The notes under the pieces were generated by a model. It did not search any database. It was not told the DNA's origin and saw only the letters and a list, made by a program, of their open reading frames with translations. 64,000 nucleotides of DNA, from positions 62,001-126,000 of the forward strand of contig NZ_RHLN01000001.1 of assembly GCF_004121075.1 (NCBI RefSeq), written 5' to 3'. How positions within the stretch are numbered: position 1 is the stretch's first letter; each line of letters opens with the position of its first letter. Origin of the DNA: Lutibacter sp. HS1-25. GTDB lineage: Bacteria; Bacteroidota; Bacteroidia; Flavobacteriales; Flavobacteriaceae. Both the position numbers and the translations under genes were made by a program. Positions 41,816 through 51,127 of the stretch are shown here, piece after piece.

Positions 41816-44557
41816 ATGAAATCATTTATTTCAACCGTTGTTGATGACATTTTAATCAAACATACAAATTACACCAATTTAACATTTGTACTACCAAGCC
41901 AGCGTGCTTGCGTGTTTTTAAAGGAAGAATTGTTAAATAAAATTCCGTCATCTTCTTTTTTTCCTAAAATAGAAAGTATTGAAAATTATATTCAGGAGTT
42001 GGCTGATATTCATTTAATTGACAATACCCAACTGCTTTTTGAGTTTTATAGTATTTATAAAAATCACCTTCCAAAAAAAAATATCGAATCTTTTGAAATT
42101 TTTTCGCAATGGGCAACTATTGCTTTACACGATTTTAATGAGATTGATAATTATTTAGTAAATACCGAAGATTTTTTTTCAAATTTAAAAGATATTAAAA
42201 AACTGGAGACCTGGTTTCAAGATAAAAAACCTAGTCAGTTAGCATTAAATTATTTAGAGTTTTTCGAATATTTAAATATTTTATACACCCAACTTTATAC
42301 AAGTTTAAAAAACAACAAATTTGGTTATCAAGGTTTAATTTACCGTGAAGCAACTGAAAATTTAGAATATTATATCAACAATTCAACAGAAAGTAAAATT
42401 GTATTTATTGGTTTTAACGCATTAAATAAAGCTGAGGAATACATTATTCAAGAATTGTTAAATAATGGTTTAGCAAGTATTTATTGGGACGCAAACGAAT
42501 CCTTTTTTAACAAGTCAAACGAAGCAGGTGTTTTTTTAAGAAAGTATAAAAACAACTGGGCTTATTATAAAAATAACCCATTTTTGTGGAGCGAAACTTT
42601 ACTGCCACCGGTCCAAAAAATTCATATTGTTGGAGCTCCAAAAAACAATACGCAAATAAAATATGTGGGCGAGTTATTATCGGGATTTGAAAACTTTAAT
42701 GAAACTGCCTTGGTGTTGGCCGATGAAAATTTACTAAGTTTAAGTTTAAATTCGTTGCCAAATAATGTCCAAAATATCAATATTACAATGGGGTATCCTT
42801 TAAAAGACATTCCCTTAGCAAGTTTGTTTGATAAGTTGTTTAAAATGCATTTAAATCAGCAAAAATTTAATAAAGAAACCCAACAACAATTTTATTATAA
42901 AGATGTTTTAAGCTTGTTAAATGATTCTTTTTTAAATAAATTATTTAACAACCAGCTTCAACCAATTATTTTAAAAATTAAAAAAGAAAACAGCATATTT
43001 TTAACTGTTCAGGAAATTAAAAAGCATTGTAATGTTAACGAAGTTGAACAATTAGACGTCTTATTTTCATTGTTTAATTTTTCAACAAATATCAATGTCA
43101 TAATTAAGCAATGTATTTTTTTAATTGATGCGTTAAAACAATTTGTTGAAGGTGTTGAAAAAGAATATTTGTTTCGGTTTTACAATGTTTTTCAGCAATT
43201 AGCAACTTTAAATGCCAAATACAATCATATTGGCGATTTAAAAACACTGACTTTATTTTACAATCAGCTTTTAAAAAACGAAAAACTATCTTTTCAAGGT
43301 GAGCCTTTGCACGGTTTACAATTAATGGGAATGTTAGAAACACGCGCTTTGGATTTTGAAACGGTTATAATCACATCTGTAAATGAAGGTATTTTACCTG
43401 GAGGAAAAAATGATTTTTCCTTCATTCCTTTTGATGTAAAAAAATACTTTGGTTTGCCTACTTATCAAGAAAAAGATGCGATTTTTTCCTATCATTTTCA
43501 GCGTTTATTACAAAGAGCCAAAACAGTTTATTTGATTTATAATACAGAAACAGATGGCTATGGATCGGGAGAGAAAAGTCGTTTTTTAACCCAGCTCGAA
43601 ATTAAAAACCCAGCAATTTCAAAAACAGTTATCAGTCCAAAATTGCAGCAAAATAAAAATACGCTTCTCGAAATTGAAAAAACAGCAGCTGTTACAGAAA
43701 CACTAAAACAAGTTTTTACAAACGGAATTTCACCATCTGCATTGGCTACTTACATTTACAATCCAATTCAATTTTACGAGCAAAGGGTTTTAAAAATTAA
43801 GGAAGTTGATGAAGTAGAGGAGACCATTGCAGCCAATACTATGGGAACTGTAATTCATGATGTTTTGGAGCATATGTATAAACCACATATCAATAAATTT
43901 ATAACTAAATCTGCCATTGTTGAAATGCAAAAAAGCATTGATACATTGCTTTATAAATTTTTTGAAAAGCATTATTTAAAAGGAAACATTGAAACAGGTA
44001 AAAACAAATTAATTTTTGAAGTAAGTAAAAAATACATTCAAAATTTTTTAAAAGCCGAATTGAATGAAATAAATAATAATAAACAGTTAAAAATTATTGC
44101 TTTAGAAAAAAAATTAGAAACAATTTTAACGGTTGAAGGAGTTGATTTTCCTATAAAACTAAAAGGAACTGTTGATAGAATTGATGAATTGGATGGTGTT
44201 ATTAGAATTATAGATTATAAAACCGGAAAAGTTGAAGGTAAACAATTAAAATTAAGTGATTTTGAAATGATGCTTGGTGATTATAAATACACCAAGGCAA
44301 TGCAGGTAATGCTCTATTCGTATATGTTTTCAGTGACTTCTTCAAATAATTTAAACGAATTTCAAAGTGGCATTATTTCATTTAAAAATTTAAAAGAAGG
44401 GTTTTTAAAAATGAATTTTTCTGAAGAATTTAGAGGTAAAGACTTTCAGGTTTCACCAGAAAGAATTGAAGCATTTATGACTGTTATTGATCAGCTAATT
44501 TTAGAAATTTTAAATCCAACAATACCATTTAAACAAAACGAAAATTTACCATTTTAA
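41816..44557 (+). CDS. AddB-like PD-(D/E)xK nuclease subunit
   Basis: 913 residues. The N-terminal part (FVLPSQRACVFLKEELLNK near 20) has the fold of a UvrD-like helicase but lacks Walker A GKT, as in AddB/RecC-type subunits. The C-terminal nuclease domain is intact: GTVIHDVLEHMYKP (about 680), KGTVDRIDELDGVIRIIDYKTGKVEGKQ (about 783), with D and D/E-x-K catalytic residues. It is the probable partner of the AddA-like protein at 34408. It is followed directly by the alpha/beta hydrolase (9-bp gap). Confidence 0.87.
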   Translation: MKSFISTVVDDILIKHTNYTNLTFVLPSQRACVFLKEELLNKIPSSSFFPKIESIENYIQELADIHLIDNTQLLFEFYSIYKNHLPKKNIESFEIFSQWATIALHDFNEIDNYLVNTEDFFSNLKDIKKLETWFQDKKPSQLALNYLEFFEYLNILYTQLYTSLKNNKFGYQGLIYREATENLEYYINNSTESKIVFIGFNALNKAEEYIIQELLNNGLASIYWDANESFFNKSNEAGVFLRKYKNNWAYYKNNPFLWSETLLPPVQKIHIVGAPKNNTQIKYVGELLSGFENFNETALVLADENLLSLSLNSLPNNVQNINITMGYPLKDIPLASLFDKLFKMHLNQQKFNKETQQQFYYKDVLSLLNDSFLNKLFNNQLQPIILKIKKENSIFLTVQEIKKHCNVNEVEQLDVLFSLFNFSTNINVIIKQCIFLIDALKQFVEGVEKEYLFRFYNVFQQLATLNAKYNHIGDLKTLTLFYNQLLKNEKLSFQGEPLHGLQLMGMLETRALDFETVIITSVNEGILPGGKNDFSFIPFDVKKYFGLPTYQEKDAIFSYHFQRLLQRAKTVYLIYNTETDGYGSGEKSRFLTQLEIKNPAISKTVISPKLQQNKNTLLEIEKTAAVTETLKQVFTNGISPSALATYIYNPIQFYEQRVLKIKEVDEVEETIAANTMGTVIHDVLEHMYKPHINKFITKSAIVEMQKSIDTLLYKFFEKHYLKGNIETGKNKLIFEVSKKYIQNFLKAELNEINNNKQLKIIALEKKLETILTVEGVDFPIKLKGTVDRIDELDGVIRIIDYKTGKVEGKQLKLSDFEMMLGDYKYTKAMQVMLYSYMFSVTSSNNLNEFQSGIISFKNLKEGFLKMNFSEEFRGKDFQVSPERIEAFMTVIDQLILEILNPTIPFKQNENLPF

Positions 44558-44566
44558 AATTAAAAT

Positions 44567-45418
44567 ATGATTGCCAATAAAAATATACTTATTGAAAGTA
44601 AACACCATAAAAAACCAATTTTAACCGATGTTTTTTTTAATAAAAACACCCTAAAAAAACCGATTGTTATTTTTTGTCACGGTTACAAAGGTTATAAAGA
44701 TTGGGGCGCTTGGAATTTAATGGTTCCTGAATTTGTAAATAACAATTTGTTTTTTGTAAAATTTAATTTTTCGCACAATGGTGGAACTGTCGAAAATCCA
44801 ATAGATTTTCCAGATTTAGAAGCATTTGGTCACAATAATTTTATACTAGAATTAAACGATTTGGACACTGTTATAAATTGGATAATTACCAATCCCGATT
44901 TTAAAAATGAAGTGGATATTAAAAATATTACCTTAATTGGTCACTCTCGTGGTGGAGGTATTGTAACGCTCAAAGCTTCAGAGAATAACAAAATTTCAAA
45001 AGTAATTTCTTGGTCTGGAGTTTCAGATTTTGGAACACGTTTTCCTAAAGATGAGAACATTCTTCAATATTGGAAAAAAATGGGTGTTTCGTATATAGAA
45101 AACGCCAGAACCAAACAGCAAATGCCACATTATTATCAGTTTTATACTTCATTTAAAGAAAATGAAGAAAGGCTGACTATTAAAAATGCTGTTTCAAAAT
45201 TAACAATTCCTCATTTAATTATTCATGGTAAAGATGATGTTGTTGTCTTGCCAAAAGAAGCTGAAAATTTACACAGTTGGAATCCAAAAAGTAAATTGAT
45301 TGTAATTGAAAATATGAACCACCCATTGGGTTGTACGCAACCTTGGAAAGAACCTAAAATGCCAATTCATTTAGCAGAAGTAGTAAAATACAGTATTGGT
45401 TTTATTCAAAAAAACTAA
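44567..45418 (+). CDS. Alpha/beta hydrolase (dienelactone-hydrolase-like)
   Basis: 283 residues without a signal peptide, so cytoplasmic. The oxyanion strand is FCHGYKGYKDWGAWN (about 38-52), the nucleophile elbow GHSRGGG (S about 126), the acid GKDDVVVLP (about 220) and the histidine MNHPLG (about 247). All triad members are present. The substrate is unknown. It appears cotranscribed with the AddB-like gene upstream and 33 bp before the MATE transporter. Confidence 0.87.
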   Translation: MIANKNILIESKHHKKPILTDVFFNKNTLKKPIVIFCHGYKGYKDWGAWNLMVPEFVNNNLFFVKFNFSHNGGTVENPIDFPDLEAFGHNNFILELNDLDTVINWIITNPDFKNEVDIKNITLIGHSRGGGIVTLKASENNKISKVISWSGVSDFGTRFPKDENILQYWKKMGVSYIENARTKQQMPHYYQFYTSFKENEERLTIKNAVSKLTIPHLIIHGKDDVVVLPKEAENLHSWNPKSKLIVIENMNHPLGCTQPWKEPKMPIHLAEVVKYSIGFIQKN

Positions 45419-45451
45419 GCGTTTGTGTTGTATTACTTCAAATTAAAATAA

Positions 45452-46786
45452 GTGCATAAAACATCAAATATATCATTTAAGGCCATTAATAAATTAGCCA
45501 TACCCGCTATTATTTCGGGTATTGCAGAGCCGCTACTTTCTATAACAGATACTGCAATTGTTGGAAATATTCAACAACATCCTACTGAGGCTTTGGCAGC
45601 AGTTGGTATTGCAGGTTCATTTATATCTGCTTTGGTTTGGATTTTAGCCCAAACGCGCTCTGCAATTTCAGCAACTGTTGGTAAGTATTTGGGTGCTAAA
45701 AAACTCAATGAAATAGATTCATTGCCTGCACAAATTATTGGCTTTAATATTGTTGCAAGTGTGCTTATTTATTTTGTTACTTTATTTTTTGCTGAAGAAA
45801 TTTTTCAATTGTACAATGCCAATGGTTTGATTTTAAACTACTCGGTCGAATATTTTAAAATTAGAGCTATAGGTTTTCCGTTAACACTTTTTGTATTTTC
45901 TGTTTTTGGAGTTTTTGGCGGACTTCAAAATACGTTTTGGCCAATGGTAATTAGTATGGTTGGAGCAGGATTAAATATTGCTTTGGACTTTGTATTGGTT
46001 TTTGGTATTGATGGTTATTTAGCACCTATGAATATTGTTGGTGCAGCCTGGGCAAGTGTTATTGCGCAAATGGTAATGGCTGTTTTGGCATTTATTTTAT
46101 TGTTGAAAAAAACACCTTTTAGTTTAAAATTTTCGTTGCCTTTTAATAAAGAATTTAAAAAATTATTAACCATAAGTCTTAATTTGGCTATAAGAGCAGC
46201 ATCACTAAATGTTGCCTTGTATTTGGCCAATTCTTTTGCTACAAAATATGGCGATAATTACATAGCAGCACAAACCATAGCATTTCAAATATGGTTGTTT
46301 TTTGCTTTTTTTATTGATGGATATGCCAGTGTAGGTAATATTGTTTCGGGTAAATTATTAGGCGAACAGAATTATAAAAAACTTTGGAAATTAAGTATAA
46401 AATTATGCAAGTACGCAGTAAGTGTTGCAATTATTTTAGTGCTTATTTGTGTGCTGTTTTATTTTCCAATAGGAAGATTGTTTTCTAAAAACCAGTTGGT
46501 TTTACAATCGTTTTACGGTATTTTTTGGATTGTGTTATTAATGCAACCCATCAATGCCATAGCTTTTGTTTTTGATGGTATTTTTAAAGGGTTGGCTGAG
46601 GCTGCAACTTTGCGAAATCTGCTCATATTTGCAACGTTTTTTGGCTTTTTACCTGTTTTATTAGTAAGTGATTATTTTGATTTAAAACTAAACGGAATTT
46701 GGCTTGCCTTTTTTGTTTGGATGATAATTAGAGGAAGTGTTTTGGTTGGAAAATTTAGAAAAAATTATTTGCATAAAAACACGTAA
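45452..46786 (+). CDS. MATE-family efflux transporter
   Basis: 444 residues, twelve spans in two six-helix MATE repeats (about 15-225 and 235-440), with SITDTAIVGN (about 27-36) and the internal repeat ASLNVALYLANSFATKYGDNYIAAQ. Sodium- or proton-driven exporters of drugs or metabolites; DinF-like members lie closest. The start is GTG at 45452; no ATG occurs nearby and the protein begins HKTSNISFKAINKLAIPAI, a normal family start. The enoyl-CoA hydratase follows 12 bp later with a -7-like TAACTTTG overlapping this gene's stop. Confidence 0.88.
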   Translation: MHKTSNISFKAINKLAIPAIISGIAEPLLSITDTAIVGNIQQHPTEALAAVGIAGSFISALVWILAQTRSAISATVGKYLGAKKLNEIDSLPAQIIGFNIVASVLIYFVTLFFAEEIFQLYNANGLILNYSVEYFKIRAIGFPLTLFVFSVFGVFGGLQNTFWPMVISMVGAGLNIALDFVLVFGIDGYLAPMNIVGAAWASVIAQMVMAVLAFILLLKKTPFSLKFSLPFNKEFKKLLTISLNLAIRAASLNVALYLANSFATKYGDNYIAAQTIAFQIWLFFAFFIDGYASVGNIVSGKLLGEQNYKKLWKLSIKLCKYAVSVAIILVLICVLFYFPIGRLFSKNQLVLQSFYGIFWIVLLMQPINAIAFVFDGIFKGLAEAATLRNLLIFATFFGFLPVLLVSDYFDLKLNGIWLAFFVWMIIRGSVLVGKFRKNYLHKNT

Positions 46787-46798
46787 CTTTGTGTTCTT

Positions 46799-47554
46799 AT
46801 GAGCAACGGAAGTTTATATATAAATATTGAAAATAATATTGCTACAGTTCAATTTTTTCACCAGGCGAGTAATTCTTTTCCTGCAGAATTGTTAGAACGT
46901 TTGGCAAATGCATTTAACGAGTTGCATAAAAACAACGAGGTAAAAGTAATTGTTTTAAAAAGCGAGAAAGACACCACGTTTTGTGCTGGCGCTTCTTTTG
47001 ATGAATTGGTAGCAATTACCAATTTAACACAAGGAAAACAGTTTTTTTTAGGTTTTGCAAACGTAATTAATGCCATGCGAAATTGTTCAAAAATAATTAT
47101 TGGACGAATTCAAGGAAAAGCAGTTGGCGGTGGCGTTGGTTTGGCTGCAGCTTGTGATTATTGTTTTGCAACAGAACAAGCCGCAATTAAATTGTCTGAA
47201 TTAAGCATTGGTATTGGCCCATTTGTTATTGAGCCTGCAGTAACTCGTAAAATAGGAATTGCTGCTTTTGCCGAATTAACCTTAGATGCAACTAGTTGGA
47301 AAAATGCATATTGGGCAAAAGAAAAAGGTTTGTATGCCAAAGTTTTTGAAACTATTAACGAATTGGATGTTGAAGTTGATAATTTTGTTTTGAAACTTTC
47401 AAAATACAATCCAGAAGCACTTTTTGAATTGAAAAAAGTACTGTGGAAAGGTACAGAAAACTGGAATGTATTGTTAGAAGAACGTGCTGAAATTAGCGGA
47501 AAACTGGTGCTTTCAGAGTTTACTAAAAATGCACTTCAAAAATTTAAAAAATAA
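46799..47554 (+). CDS. Enoyl-CoA hydratase/isomerase family protein
   Basis: 251 residues, crotonase fold. The oxyanion hole is built by CAGASFDEL (about 62-70) and GGGVGLAAACDY (about 110-121); the first catalytic Glu of classic hydratases is not at its usual place, but ELSIGI lies in the second position. It may be a hydratase, an isomerase or another crotonase; a fatty acid or phenylacetate-type role cannot be chosen. The promoter-like TAACTTTG at 46784-46791 is just before the ATG. Confidence 0.87.
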   Translation: MSNGSLYINIENNIATVQFFHQASNSFPAELLERLANAFNELHKNNEVKVIVLKSEKDTTFCAGASFDELVAITNLTQGKQFFLGFANVINAMRNCSKIIIGRIQGKAVGGGVGLAAACDYCFATEQAAIKLSELSIGIGPFVIEPAVTRKIGIAAFAELTLDATSWKNAYWAKEKGLYAKVFETINELDVEVDNFVLKLSKYNPEALFELKKVLWKGTENWNVLLEERAEISGKLVLSEFTKNALQKFKK

Positions 47555-47557
47555 GTC

Positions 47558-47737
47558 ATGTTAGCAGGTTTTATAGCATTATTACAGCAAATTGATATAG
47601 AGGAGAAGTTAAAAGACGCTCCTTTAGATTACCAAATAACGTATTATATAACAAGCTATCTTCCTTTTGTTTTATTTGTAATTCTAGCTTATTTTATGTA
47701 CAATAAAGCGAAAAACAGAAAAGATTTAGACGATTAA
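47558..47737 (+). CDS. Small one-span membrane protein (59 residues)
   Basis: A 59-codon frame from ATG to TAA, 3 bp after the crotonase gene and 9 bp before queD. The protein begins MLAGFIALLQQIDIEEKL, has one hydrophobic segment (about 33-48, YLPFVLFVILAYFMYN) and ends in a charged KAKNRKDLDD tail, so it is N-out/C-in or a short membrane peptide with basic C-terminus. Tight packing between two genes in the same direction supports it as real; no family is known. Function is open. Confidence 0.7.
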   Translation: MLAGFIALLQQIDIEEKLKDAPLDYQITYYITSYLPFVLFVILAYFMYNKAKNRKDLDD

Positions 47738-47746
47738 TTTATAAGT

Positions 47747-48205
47747 ATGAGTAATATTAGAATAACAAAACAGTTTGATTTTGAAACTGGTCATGCATTA
47801 TATGGCTACGATGGAAAATGTAAAAATGTACACGGACATAGTTATAAATTATCTGTTACAGTAATTGGAACACCAATTAGTGACACTTCAAATGTAAAAT
47901 TTGGAATGGTGATTGATTTTGGAGATTTAAAAAAAATTGTTTTATCTGAAATTGTAGATAAGTTTGATCACGCTACTGTTTTTAATAAAAATACACCACA
48001 TGTTGAATTGGCAAAAGAATTGGAAAAACGCGGTCATAACGTTATTTTAGTCGATTATCAGCCAACCAGCGAAATGATGTTGATAGATTTTGCTGAAAAA
48101 ATTAAAAATCGTTTACCCAAAACAATTCAATTACATTCTTTAAAACTACAGGAAACAGGAACTTCACACGCAGAGTGGTTTGCTTCTGATAATAATCCCA
48201 TCTAA
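47747..48205 (+). CDS. queD: 6-carboxy-tetrahydropterin synthase
   Basis: 152 residues, T-fold enzyme of queuosine/7-deazapurine synthesis (also PTPS family). Zinc-binding histidines and the cysteine are visible: GHALYGYDGKCKNVHGHSYK with H16, C25, H29 and H31. A D-H pair (KFDHATVFN) and an E near SLKLQETGTSHAEW complete the site. QueD is preferred over eukaryotic PTPS because of the short length. Convergent with pth; the spacer forms a large inverted repeat. Confidence 0.9.
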   Translation: MSNIRITKQFDFETGHALYGYDGKCKNVHGHSYKLSVTVIGTPISDTSNVKFGMVIDFGDLKKIVLSEIVDKFDHATVFNKNTPHVELAKELEKRGHNVILVDYQPTSEMMLIDFAEKIKNRLPKTIQLHSLKLQETGTSHAEWFASDNNPI

Positions 48206-48286
48206 ATCTTCCCTAAGGGAAGACTTTTTTACAGTTAAACCTGAAAACAAATAGTTTCCTTCCCTTAGGGAAGGATTAAGGATGGG
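48197..48286. repeat. Large imperfect inverted repeat between queD and pth
   Basis: The left arm (48197-48222, CCCATCTAAATCTTCCCTAAGG and on) and the right arm (48258-48286, CTTCCCTTAGGG then AAGGATGGG) are inverted copies around a 35-nt loop. Both arms contain the palindrome CTTCCCTWAGGGAAG. The element lies between two convergent stops and may act as terminator, but its length and double palindrome are like an interspersed repeat seen in this family. Confidence 0.65.
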
Positions 48287-48289
48287 AAT

Positions 48290-48922
48290 TTACTTACCGT
48301 TAAAAGTATTCATGGTGTTATTTAAACCTGCAGTTCCAAAAGATTTTACAAGTTCGTAACCTTTTTCTAAGCGTTCTGGTAAAAGTTTTTCTTCATCGGT
48401 ATCCCATTCGCCCAATACATAATCAACTTGGCGACCTTTTGAAAATTGAGATCCTACGCCAAATCTATAACGTGCATATTGTTGGGTGTTTAAAGTAGCG
48501 TTGATATCTTTTAAGCCATTATGGCCACCATCACTACCTTTTGCTTTTACCCTAATTGCACCAAAATCAAGGTTTAAATCGTCGCAAATAACCAATAAAT
48601 TTTCAACAGGAATATTTTCTTTTTGTAACCAGTAGCTTACAGCTTTTCCGCTTAAATTCATATAAGTTGACGGTTTTAGCAAAATAAAAGTTCTTCCTTT
48701 AAATCTAAAAGTAGCTACACTACCCAATTTCTGACTTTCAAAAGTAATATCTTCTTTAGCAGCAATGTTGTCTAAAATTTTAAAACCAATGTTGTGGCGG
48801 GTGTTTTCATATTTTTCACCAATATTTCCTAAGCCAACAATTAAGAATTTTTTCATAATATCTTCTTTAGATTCTTTTTTTCTTGAACCAAATGCTAATT
48901 TTATCAATCTGAATATTTGCAT
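48290..48922 (-). CDS. pth: Peptidyl-tRNA hydrolase
   Basis: 210 residues from the ATG at 48922. The core FLIVGLGNIGEKYENTRHNIGF holds the catalytic His in TRHNIGF and the Asn; further motifs are KPSTYMNLSG (about 81-90) and DDLNLDFGAIRVKAKGSDGGHNGLKD. It recycles tRNA from dropped-off peptidyl-tRNA. A 22-residue N-terminal extension (RLIKLAFGSRKKESKED) is not conserved in Enterobacteria but is common in Flavobacteriaceae; the alternative start is 48856. Confidence 0.95.
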   Translation of the reverse strand: MQIFRLIKLAFGSRKKESKEDIMKKFLIVGLGNIGEKYENTRHNIGFKILDNIAAKEDITFESQKLGSVATFRFKGRTFILLKPSTYMNLSGKAVSYWLQKENIPVENLLVICDDLNLDFGAIRVKAKGSDGGHNGLKDINATLNTQQYARYRFGVGSQFSKGRQVDYVLGEWDTDEEKLLPERLEKGYELVKSFGTAGLNNTMNTFNGK

Positions 48923-49013
48923 TCTGCAAAAATAATAAAAAGTATGAAGTTTGTTTTAAAAGAAAAAGCGCTGCAAATTGCAACGCTTTTTAGATATAAT
49001 TTGATGTGAATTA

Positions 49014-49631
49014 TTATTCAGCAGCAGTTTCTTCAGCAGCAGTTTCTTCACCTTCTTCTTCATCTTCATCGTCATTTGAAGCAACAGCAGATCTTGAAGT
49101 TCTAACCTGTACAACAACAGTGTTTTCTGGGTGTAATATTGTGTAGCTTTCATTAGCTAAAGCTGTTACAAATAACTTCATTCCAATTTTTAATTTTGAA
49201 ATGTCAGCATTGATAAAGTCAGGTAAATCTGCAGGGAAAGCTCTAACGCTTAATTTACGCATTGCAAAACGTAAAGAACCACCATTGATAACACCTGGAG
49301 CAGTACCAACTAATTTTACAGGAATATTCATTGTTACCATTTTATCATCAAATAATTGGTAAAAATCAATGTGTAAAATTTTGTCAGATACTGGATGAAA
49401 CTGAATATCTTGCAAAATTGCATGGTATGAAGTTCCTTCTAATTCAATCGTTGCAGTATATACGTTACCAGTATACACTAATTGTTTGAACGAAGTTTCG
49501 TCAGCTGAAAAGTGTAATGGTTTATCCCCTCCGTATAATACGCAAGGTACCTTTCCAGCATTACGTAAGGCTTTAGAATTTACTTTGCCCACGCTTTCTC
49601 TTTTAGATCCTGTGATTGTAATTGATTTCAT
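49014..49631 (-). CDS. rplY: 50S ribosomal protein L25/general stress protein Ctc
   Basis: 205 residues. The N-terminal beta-barrel (about 1-92: [14 protein letters not shown] and [11 protein letters not shown]) binds 5S rRNA, and a C-terminal TL5 domain (about 100-180) follows, as in Ctc-type L25. The tail (about 186-205) is a run of D and E followed by two TAAE copies. It lies 23 bp after prs in the same direction, the usual prs-rplY-pth order of this group. Confidence 0.95.
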   Translation of the reverse strand: MKSITITGSKRESVGKVNSKALRNAGKVPCVLYGGDKPLHFSADETSFKQLVYTGNVYTATIELEGTSYHAILQDIQFHPVSDKILHIDFYQLFDDKMVTMNIPVKLVGTAPGVINGGSLRFAMRKLSVRAFPADLPDFINADISKLKIGMKLFVTALANESYTILHPENTVVVQVRTSRSAVASNDDEDEEEGEETAAEETAAE

Positions 49632-49654
49632 TTATTTATCTATTTATTAATTAT

Positions 49655-50596
49655 TTACATTAAAAATTGTCCACTTATAGATTTGTTATCCTGTACTTTA
49701 TGCATAACATCTGCGAACAAAGGGGCGCAAGTTACAACTTTTATTTTAGAACTTGCTCTTTTTAAAGGAATTGTATCAGAAACTATCAATTCTAATAATT
49801 TTGAATTTTCAATACGCTCATAAGCATCACCCGATAATATAGGATGTGTACATACTGCACGTACACTTAAAGCTCCCTTTTCAATCATTAAATCTGCTGC
49901 TTTTGTAAGTGTTCCTCCGGTATCAATCATATCGTCAACCAAAATTACATGGCGACCTTCAACTTCACCAATCAACTCCATAGTATCAATAACATTGGCT
50001 TTTAAGCGTTGTTTGTAACAAATTACCACATCACTTTCTAAGTATTTAGAATAGGCATAAGCGCGTTTTGAACCTCCCATATCAGGTGAGGCAACAGTAA
50101 CGTTGCTTAAATTAAGGTCTCTTAAATATGGTAAAAAAATTGTTGAAGCATACAAATGATCTACAGGTTTTTCAAAAAATCCTTGAATTTGATCAGCGTG
50201 TAAATCCATAGTCATTATTCTTGTAGCACCAGCAGCTTGTAATAAGTTTGCAACTAATTTTGCGCCAATAGCAACACGTGGACGGTCTTTTCTATCTTGT
50301 CGTGCGTAACCAAAATAAGGAATTACAGCTGTAATATGTCTTGCAGAAGCTCTTTTTGCTGCATCAAGCATCAAAAGCATTTCCATTAAATTGTCTGCAT
50401 TTGGAAAAGTAGATCCAATAATAAATATACGTCTTCCTCTAACTGAGTCAACTAATGCTGGTTGAAATTCTCCGTCGCTAAAATTAGAAATTTCAACATT
50501 TCCAAGCTCTATTCCGTAACATTCAGCTATTTTTTCGGCTAAATCTTTACTTTGTCTGCAAGCAAATATTTTAGGTGATAATTGATTATTTCCCAT
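49655..50596 (-). CDS. prs: Ribose-phosphate pyrophosphokinase
   Basis: 313 residues. Phosphoribosyltransferase fold: MLLMLDAAKRASARHITAVIPYFGYARQDRK (about 73-103), MDLHADQIQGFF (about 130) and the PRPP-binding VDDMIDTGGTLTKAA (about 217-231). It makes PRPP from ribose 5-phosphate and ATP for nucleotides, His and Trp. First gene of a prs-rplY-pth run with a recognisable promoter at 50652-50685. Confidence 0.97.
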   Translation of the reverse strand: MGNNQLSPKIFACRQSKDLAEKIAECYGIELGNVEISNFSDGEFQPALVDSVRGRRIFIIGSTFPNADNLMEMLLMLDAAKRASARHITAVIPYFGYARQDRKDRPRVAIGAKLVANLLQAAGATRIMTMDLHADQIQGFFEKPVDHLYASTIFLPYLRDLNLSNVTVASPDMGGSKRAYAYSKYLESDVVICYKQRLKANVIDTMELIGEVEGRHVILVDDMIDTGGTLTKAADLMIEKGALSVRAVCTHPILSGDAYERIENSKLLELIVSDTIPLKRASSKIKVVTCAPLFADVMHKVQDNKSISGQFLM

Positions 50597-50651
50597 TGTT
50601 TTTAGTTGTGTTTATTATTAGATATTTTTGCGTGTTGTTGTTTGTTGGGTG

Positions 50652-50685
50652 CAAATTTAAAATTATTTAAACAGTAATTATGCAA
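50652..50685 (-). promoter_or_regulatory. Bacteroidota-type promoter of prs
   Basis: On the minus strand TTG (50685-50683), 23-bp spacer, TAAATTTG (50659-50652), at the long end of the allowed spacing and 56 bp before the prs start. Confidence 0.5.
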
Positions 50686-50698
50686 CTATGTAAAGTTT

Positions 50699-50731
50699 TT
50701 GTGTTTTAGATGAAAAAAATTTATAAATTTG
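50699..50731 (+). promoter_or_regulatory. Promoter of tRNA-Leu
   Basis: TTG (50699-50701), 22-bp spacer, TAAATTTG (50724-50731), 17 bp before the mature tRNA 5' end. Confidence 0.6.
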
Positions 50732-50747
50732 CACACCATTACGAAAA

Positions 50748-50829
50748 GCCTCGATGGCGGAATTGGTAGACGCGCTGGATTCAAAATCCAGTTCTTTCGG
50801 GAGTGTGGGTTCGATTCCCACTCGAGGTA
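50748..50829 (+). tRNA. tRNA-Leu, anticodon CAA
   Basis: 82 nt, class II tRNA with a long variable arm. Acceptor GCCTCGA pairs with TCGAGGT (one G-U), discriminator A; anticodon stem CTGGA/TCCAG, loop TTCAAAA with CAA at 50782-50784; T-arm GTGGG-TTCGATT-CCCAC. CCA is not encoded. Reads UUG codons. Confidence 0.97.
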
Positions 50830-50835
50830 CTTAAT

Positions 50836-50873
50836 AAAAACCTGATAATAAGACGATTATCAGGTTTTATTTT
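50836..50873 (+). terminator. Terminator of tRNA-Leu
   Basis: AAAACCTGATAAT pairs with ATTATCAGGTTTT around a 6-nt loop, then a T-rich run. It confirms a single-gene tRNA unit. Confidence 0.88.
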
Positions 50874-51089
50874 TTATAATAATTCTGCTTTTTAACTTAA
50901 AGAAAGATAATTTTTGTGTTTTAAGGTTTAAATTTGATTGAATGCATAATTATATGCTAATTGAGAAATTAAAAAAATATCAAATCATTATAAATCATAA
51001 ATTAACAGCTGACCAGCTACATTAAGAAAAATTTAACATTTTAAAAGAAGGAAAAGGAGCTTTCAAACGACTTAATTAGTATTATTGCT

Positions 51090-51097
51090 TAATTTTG
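51090..51097 (+). promoter_or_regulatory. Candidate -7 element (TAATTTTG) of the DsbD-TlpA operon
   Basis: Exact TAnnTTTG match 30 bp before the ATG at 51128; no TTG at -33. The region 50874-51089 shows no gene or strong structure. Confidence 0.35.
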
Positions 51098-51127
51098 ACA
51101 ATTCTAAATAAAAGAAACCCTTTTAAA

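Noticed and set aside
48956-49153. Minus-strand 65-codon frame overlapping rplY
   Set aside because: Alternative frame over the acidic tail of L25; K/L-rich low-complexity product.
50874-51089. Possible gene or riboswitch before the DsbD gene
   Set aside because: No frame with a supported start, and no clear stem structure apart from the tRNA terminator.
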